From Rhodoferax sp. (GTDB lineage: Bacteria > Pseudomonadota > Gammaproteobacteria > Burkholderiales > Burkholderiaceae_C): a stretch of DNA of 38,150 nt. The translations under genes and the position numbers were made by a program. Below, one piece after another: positions 34,321-38,150 of the stretch (position 1 is its first letter; the number at the start of each line of letters is the position of its first letter). The notes beneath the pieces are model-generated. The model made no database searches and had not been told where the DNA came from. It saw only the letters and a program-made list of their open reading frames with translations. The DNA is taken from assembly GCA_030682475.1 (NCBI GenBank), contig JAUXOA010000061.1, positions 1 to 38,150 on the forward strand, in the 5' to 3' direction.

Positions 34321-36255
34321 ATGAACTTTTCTAAATACGTGATGGGGCTTGCGCTTGCTGCGGCGCTGACGGCGTGTGGCGGGGGTGGGGGTAACGCCAG
34401 CACACCGACACCTCCGCCGACGACAACCACGGCGAATACGAATGTTGCATCGATCAGTATCATTCCCAGTCCAGGTGTTCTGAAAGCCGATGGCACGTCG
34501 ACGTTGACGTTCACGGTTTTTGCCTTAACCACTGGAAATGCATCAGTGTCAGGCGCGACAATTGATCTGGCAGCTACAAATGGGGTCATCCTGAGCAGCC
34601 CATCGGTCGTGACCACTGCTACTGGCGCCACAGTGACCATGATTGCGGTGTCTTCTGATCAGACGAGCCGTGTTTCTACGTTAACAGCCTCCTGTATTGC
34701 GTGCACGGCCAGTCCGACAACGAGCCAGGTGAACGTGGTGGGCGCGAGCATTGCGTTGACCAATTCCGGTGTGTCCGCACTGGTCGTCGGTGGTTCCAAT
34801 GCCACGCTGAGCGCCACTGTCAAGGATGCGTTTGCGGTACCGATGTCAGGAGTATCGGTATCTTTTGCTGCCACCGATGCCGCAGTTCTTGGCTTGAGTG
34901 CCCCAACGGCTGTGACCAACGGATCAGGTATTGCGACAGTGGCCGTCTCGGGGTTGGCTGCGGGAGCTGCGAGCATCAATGTGACTGCGCTGGGCAATGC
35001 CAAGTCCCAGGCCTATACCAGTGGTCTGGCAACAGCGGTAATGACGGTCACTTCCCCGGCAAACAATTCTGTGATGGTCACAGGCATTGTTCCGACTCCA
35101 GGCACTGTTCCGACGCGCATAACTGTGTCAGCACCCGGGGCGTCTAAGGTAACTTTTGCGACGACTCTGGGAACATTTGCAAACGGGACAACGAGCCAGA
35201 TCATCGATGTGGTGAGTGGCACAGCGTCCGCGGATTTGAAGTCGTCGGCGGCAGGTACTGCAACCATCACCATGATTGACAACCTGTCTCGTTCCGCGAA
35301 CCTCACTTTAGTGGTTTCTCCGCCGGTGTCTGCAGTGAACAAAATACTTCTGAACGCGAGCCAAACTACCTTACCGATTGCTACTGCATCAGGAACCCAG
35401 AGTTCACTCACGTTAACCGCACGTGCGGTGATGTTCGATGGCACGACGGACCAGTCCGTGGCCAACGTTCCAATCGAGTTTTCCATGTCAGGTGGGCCAG
35501 GGGGCGGTGAGTTTCTGACACCTGCGCTTGCCTATACCAACAGTTCCGGAAATGCCGTCGCGACGTTCACCGCAGGCACTGCTGCCTCCATTCCAAACGG
35601 AATCGTAATTTCGGCCAAGGCCCAGGGTACCGCCGTGCAGACCGGGATGTCGCCATCGAATAACAACGCACTGTTGACTATTGGTGGACAAGCCTTGTCT
35701 GTTGCGTTTGGTCCGGCCTCAGTCCTGGGGGAGAGTTCCGACAAGACCCTGTATATTCAGGCCTATTCGGTACAAGTCGCGGACGCCAATAACAATCCGG
35801 TGGCTGGTCAGGTCGTGACTTTGCGCATGCGGCCGGTGGCGTTCAGTTTGGGCGGCGCCTGCACCGTCACTGCGACTTATTGCTCGGAAGACGTGAATGG
35901 CAATGGTTCGCTAGATCCAGGCGAAGATCGGACGCGCACAGGAACCACTGTCGCCACTGCGGGCACTTGTCCCATCATGCCGCCGGCTGTTTCCGGGACA
36001 CGGGACGAAGTTCTCACACCGGCAAATTCGGATGGTGGAAGCGTACCCTCTATTGTCGTCACCGATGTGAATGGGATCGCAGCCTTCAATTTGACTTACT
36101 TGAAGGGCTCGGCCTTTTGGGTTATCAACAAGTTGACTGCAACGGTCAGTTCCAGTGGTACCGAAACCAGCAAGTCAACCATTTTCCGCTTGGCGGCAAC
36201 GGTTCCCGACGTGGGCCCGCCTTGCTCTCTGCCACCTTCGCCTTATAGCTATTGA
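34321..36255 (+). CDS. Large Ig-like (Big-type) surface lipoprotein
   Basis: A 644-residue predicted lipoprotein. The lipobox LTAC is followed by five Gly and a Pro/Thr linker, typical of exposed lipoproteins. Repeated Ser/Thr/Val-rich modules follow, with patterns like VSFAATDAAVL...TNGSGIATV and YTNSSGNAVATFTAG, the bacterial Ig-like group 1 fold of intimin-like proteins. Late in the protein DVNGNGSLDPGED has the spacing of an EF-hand-type calcium loop. ATG 34321 is used, with GAGGA eight bases upstream. It may act in adhesion or with the pilus, judging from its place directly after pilQ; that is inference. Confidence 0.8.
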   Translation: MNFSKYVMGLALAAALTACGGGGGNASTPTPPPTTTTANTNVASISIIPSPGVLKADGTSTLTFTVFALTTGNASVSGATIDLAATNGVILSSPSVVTTATGATVTMIAVSSDQTSRVSTLTASCIACTASPTTSQVNVVGASIALTNSGVSALVVGGSNATLSATVKDAFAVPMSGVSVSFAATDAAVLGLSAPTAVTNGSGIATVAVSGLAAGAASINVTALGNAKSQAYTSGLATAVMTVTSPANNSVMVTGIVPTPGTVPTRITVSAPGASKVTFATTLGTFANGTTSQIIDVVSGTASADLKSSAAGTATITMIDNLSRSANLTLVVSPPVSAVNKILLNASQTTLPIATASGTQSSLTLTARAVMFDGTTDQSVANVPIEFSMSGGPGGGEFLTPALAYTNSSGNAVATFTAGTAASIPNGIVISAKAQGTAVQTGMSPSNNNALLTIGGQALSVAFGPASVLGESSDKTLYIQAYSVQVADANNNPVAGQVVTLRMRPVAFSLGGACTVTATYCSEDVNGNGSLDPGEDRTRTGTTVATAGTCPIMPPAVSGTRDEVLTPANSDGGSVPSIVVTDVNGIAAFNLTYLKGSAFWVINKLTATVSSSGTETSKSTIFRLAATVPDVGPPCSLPPSPYSY

Positions 36256-36266
36256 GGGCGCCGGGC

Positions 36267-36500
36267 GTGATTGGCCTCATCGGCCTGCCCGGCTCCGGCA
36301 AATCCACCGTCGGGCGACAACTCGCCCGGCGGCTGCAACTGCCCTTCTTTGACTCCGACCATGTGATTGAGCGGCAGTTCGGCTGTTCTATCCGTGAGTA
36401 CTTCGAGCGCGAGGGCGAAGAGCGGTTCCTGCGGGAGCGCCAGAAGACGCGTTTTTGTGGTTCCCCCTACTCCCACAAAGTGCCAATATGGGTGTGCTAG
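36267..36500 (+). pseudogene. Truncated 5' copy of aroK (shikimate kinase)
   Basis: A frame starting at GTG 36267 carries the AroK N-terminus (IGLIGLPGSGKSTVGR, then FFDSDHVIE) but leaves the family after EREGEE. The next residues, FLRER, match AroK about 34 residues further on, consistent with an in-frame loss of 102 bases, and similarity then ends before the hicA promoter. The remaining kinase domain is missing, so it cannot work. Bases 36279-36421 match the intact gene 1046 bases downstream. It is probably what remains of the original aroK, directly behind the Ig-like lipoprotein gene. Confidence 0.85.
36279..36421 (+). repeat. Direct repeat, left copy (aroK 5' region)
   Basis: 143 bases matching 37325-37467 without gaps; I count 12 mismatches by hand (about 92% identity), mostly in third codon positions. 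The two copies flank the HicAB and ribbon-helix-helix segment. Confidence 0.9.
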
Positions 36501-36510
36501 CAAATACTGC

Positions 36511-36539
36511 TTGCATCTATTGCAGGAATTGACTATAGT
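36511..36539 (+). promoter_or_regulatory. Sigma-70-type promoter for hicAB
   Basis: TTGCAT (36511-36516), a 17-base spacer and TATAGT (36534-36539). The -10 box ends only seven bases before the hicA GTG, so transcription would begin at or next to the start codon, giving a leaderless message. Confidence 0.55.
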
Positions 36540-36546
36540 CCTACTT

Positions 36547-36804
36547 GTGAACAGCAAGCATAAAAAGACACTGAAAGCGATTCTTGCAAAACCGACATTG
36601 GCAAGCATTGCGTTTTCTGAGATTGAGTCTTTGGTGCTTGCACTGGGCGGCGAAGTGCATGAGGGCGAAGGCTCCCGGGTTGGTTTGCACCTGAACGGTG
36701 GCGTCATGCACGCCCACAGACCGCACCCAGGCAAAGAAGCAAAGCGGTATCAAATCAAGGAAATTGGCGAATGGCTGAAGGCATCAGGAGTCAAGCAATC
36801 ATGA
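36547..36804 (+). CDS. hicA: HicA-type toxin (mRNA interferase)
   Basis: An 85-residue HicA-family protein. MNSKHKKTLKAIL is a typical start, and the core is EIESLVLALGGEVHEGEGSR followed by a HAHRPHP region, the double-stranded RNA-binding-like fold that cleaves mRNA. GTG 36547 gives this N-terminus; the frame is open further upstream but only through the aroK remnant. It overlaps hicB by 4 nt (ATGA), so toxin and antitoxin are made together. The pair sits between the two aroK copies. Confidence 0.85.
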   Translation: MNSKHKKTLKAILAKPTLASIAFSEIESLVLALGGEVHEGEGSRVGLHLNGGVMHAHRPHPGKEAKRYQIKEIGEWLKASGVKQS

Positions 36805-37139
36805 GCAGCATGAATTACAAGGGTTACACCGCCCGTGTCGAATTTGACGAATGCGATGGGGTTTTTTGGGGCAAGGTTCTAGGGCTTCCTGCCAAAGAAA
36901 GCATCTCGTTTGAGGGCGACAACGTGGTGCAACTGACACAAGATTTTCATCACGCAATTGACTTTTATCTGGTCGATTGCGCCAACACCGGGCGTCAACC
37001 CCTCAAACCTGCCAGCGGCAAACTCATGCTGCGTGTTGATCCAAGAGTTCACGGCGCAGCTCTGATCGCCGCTCAAGCCAGCGGGCAAAGTCTCAATCAA
37101 TGGGCTGCTGCGGCATTAGCGCAGGCGGCGCATGTCTGA
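36801..37139 (+). CDS. hicB: HicB-type antitoxin
   Basis: A 112-residue antitoxin. The N-terminal part (YKGYTARVEFDECDGVFWGK, LPAKESISFEG) is the HicB partial RNase H-like fold that covers HicA. The C-terminal part (KLMLRVDPRVHGAALIAAQA followed by QSLNQWAAAAL) is a ribbon-helix-helix DNA-binding domain for self-regulation. ATG 36801 overlaps the hicA stop. Both domains look complete, so the pair may be active. A second ribbon-helix-helix piece lies 51 bases downstream. Confidence 0.88.
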   Translation: MSSMNYKGYTARVEFDECDGVFWGKVLGLPAKESISFEGDNVVQLTQDFHHAIDFYLVDCANTGRQPLKPASGKLMLRVDPRVHGAALIAAQASGQSLNQWAAAALAQAAHV

Positions 37140-37190
37140 GACGGCACGGGGGGGAAGTGGTCAGGCTCGGAGAATGGGAGCCAGGATCCA

Positions 37191-37325
37191 ATGGCGCTGA
37201 GAAATCTTGTGAGCACACTGAGTCTGCGTTTGCCGCAATGCATTCATCAAAATGCCAAATTGTTTGCCCAGTGCGTGGGTATTTCGGTTAGGCAGTTAAT
37301 CGCCACCCTATGTTCTGCGCCTTGA
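37191..37325 (+). pseudogene. Ribbon-helix-helix antitoxin remnant at the aroK junction
   Basis: A 44-residue frame (MALRNLVSTLSLRLPQCIHQ..., then GISVRQLIATL) has the strand-helix-helix pattern of an Arc/HicB-type DNA-binding domain. It stops three residues after the pattern, at the point where aroK similarity begins, so it is probably cut. The intact aroK start codon (37310) lies inside it in another frame. It may be a leftover of a second antitoxin brought in with HicAB. Confidence 0.55.
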
Positions 37326-37834
37326 TCGGCCTGCCAGGTTCCGGCAAATCCACCGTCGGGCGGCACCTGGCCCGGCGGCTGCAGCTTCCCTTTTTTGACT
37401 CCGACCATGTGATTGAGCGGCAGCTCGGCTGCTCAATCCGTGAGTATTTCGAGCGCGAGGGCGAAGACAGCTTTCGCGATGTCGAGGAATCAGTGATCGA
37501 CCAGCTCACGCAGAACCCAAAATGTGTCTTGTCCACCGGTGGCGGTGTTGTATTGCGCTCTGCCAACCGCCGGCATCTGCGGGAGCGTGGTCAGGTGATC
37601 TACCTGAATTCCTCCCCCGACGAACTGTTTCGACGCCTGCGCCATGACATGAAACGGCCTTTGCTGCAGGTGGCTGATCCCCTGGGCCGATTACGCGATC
37701 TGCATGCCCTGCGCGATCCGCTCTACCGCGAGACGGCGCATTTCATTATTGAGACCGGACGCCCGTCGGTTGCCACCCTGGTCAACATGATTGTGATGCA
37801 ACTTGAACTGGCGGGTGTGCTGCCCAGTCCCTGA
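37310..37834 (+). CDS. aroK: Shikimate kinase
   Basis: A 174-residue complete AroK that phosphorylates shikimate on the way to chorismate. Walker A is GLPGSGKST (residues about 7-15), FFDSDHVIE binds shikimate and magnesium, STGGGVVLR is the shikimate-binding glycine loop, and the lid region carries RPLLQV. The start ATG 37310 gives MFCALIG; the first few codons come from the inserted segment rather than from the repeat, so transcription and initiation signals differ from those of the original gene. The usual partner aroB does not follow; a DUF4160 gene and an IS end do. Confidence 0.93.
   Translation: MFCALIGLPGSGKSTVGRHLARRLQLPFFDSDHVIERQLGCSIREYFEREGEDSFRDVEESVIDQLTQNPKCVLSTGGGVVLRSANRRHLRERGQVIYLNSSPDELFRRLRHDMKRPLLQVADPLGRLRDLHALRDPLYRETAHFIIETGRPSVATLVNMIVMQLELAGVLPSP
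37325..37467 (+). repeat. Direct repeat, right copy (within intact aroK)
   Basis: Right-hand partner of 36279-36421, at a constant offset of 1046 bases. The protein differences are few (Q to H, F to L), so both copies diverged while coding for working enzyme. Confidence 0.9.
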
Positions 37835-37893
37835 TGGCGCGAGCTTGCTCTTTCATAATAAACGATAACCCAAGCGCTTAGGTTTCATATAAA

Positions 37894-38076
37894 ATGCCAA
37901 CGGTACTGACGATTTTTGGGCTGCGTGTGCTTATCTACCCAAACGACCATCGGCCAGCGCATGTTCACATCATCGGGAAAGGGTGCGAGGCAGTGTTCAA
38001 ATTGAATTGTCCCCTGATGGCCACTTCAAATTCCCCCACCTTTGGCCAGTCAAATTCCCCCAGGCAGGACGGCTAA
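37894..38076 (+). pseudogene. DUF4160-type gene cut by a mobile element end
   Basis: The first 38 residues (MPTVLTIFGLRVLIYPNDHR, then HVHIIGKGCEAVFKL) match the start of DUF4160 proteins, small proteins usually paired with DUF2442 in toxin-antitoxin-like loci. After KLNC the frame enters sequence with IS-type repeats at base 38008 and stops at 38076. The domain is therefore incomplete and no partner gene is visible before the window ends. Confidence 0.75.
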
Positions 38077-38150
38077 ATTATCAACTTTTTGGCCAGCCTG
38101 GTTCTGACTTCCTTTCTTGGTAATTTCTCCCTGACTTTTTTGGATTTTTT
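38008..38150. mobile_element. End of an IS21-like insertion element, continues past the window
   Basis: Starting with TGTCCCCTGATGG at 38008, the sequence carries two near-identical 20-base repeats (38018-38038 and 38043-38062, TGGCCA/G followed by TCAAATTCCCCCA) and a third partial TGGCCAG at 38090-38096. A TG terminus with several internal end repeats is typical of IS21-family ends, where the transposase binds. No transposase gene is in view, so the family call is provisional. Confidence 0.6.

Noticed and set aside
36367..36546. Upstream extension of hicA to 36367
   Set aside because: The extension is the aroK remnant read in another frame; the HicA family start is at 36547.
1..38150. CRISPR arrays, tRNA and rRNA genes
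   Set aside because: No regularly spaced repeats and no tRNA- or rRNA-like segments were seen on reading; a tRNA scan could still find one.

Overview
The window reads as chromosomal DNA of a betaproteobacterium, most likely a Rhodoferax-like member of the Comamonadaceae. The support is the gene order lysA / lptM / cyaY / PBP1A / pilMNOPQ / aroK, the livGF-livK-livHM block, a pair of lipid A acyltransferases beside metK, and a multihaem cytochrome set of the kind known from iron-cycling Rhodoferax. This is inferred from gene content and protein style; no search was run.

Layout. (1) 1-3.4 kb is an accessory region. Five + strand genes overlap stop-to-start: metallophosphoesterase, AbrB-like protein, unknown, HAD phosphatase, and a mosaic antitoxin-like protein. 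They are followed by a convergent membrane-anchored HigA2-type HTH protein and an antidote/HicB chimera. (2) 3.4-11.8 kb holds a CopD-like membrane protein, then a minus-strand run livG-livF-substrate-binding protein-livH-livM continuing into mlaE-like, mlaD-like and lipoprotein genes, with no lipid-transport ATPase. (3) 11.9-15.8 kb holds metK, two lipid A acyltransferases and engB. (4) 15.9-24.7 kb is electron transfer: cytochrome c4, the periplasmic methionine sulfoxide reductase msrPQ, a monohaem cytochrome, an MtrA-type decahaem cytochrome with its MtrB-type barrel, and a nine-haem cytochrome c fused to a b-type cytochrome (CbcL-like). A broken fumarate reductase iron-sulfur gene fragment lies at the right edge and forms the last codons of lysA. 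(5) 24.7-34.3 kb is conserved housekeeping: lysA, lptM, cyaY, PBP1A, and the type IV pilus alignment and secretin operon pilMNOPQ. (6) 34.3-38.15 kb holds an Ig-like lipoprotein, a truncated aroK copy, a HicAB toxin-antitoxin pair, a ribbon-helix-helix relic, an intact aroK, and a DUF4160 gene cut by what looks like the end of an IS21-type element.

How the genes work together. The CbcL-like protein could exchange electrons between the quinone pool and its periplasmic haems. The monohaem cytochrome could shuttle them, and MtrA inside MtrB could carry them across the outer membrane. No outer-surface MtrC/OmcA-type cytochrome is present, so direction (iron oxidation or reduction) cannot be read from the sequence. 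The FrdB relic and the position between otherwise conserved genes suggest that the conduit block was inserted next to lysA. Both ends of the window show repeated exchange of toxin-antitoxin parts.
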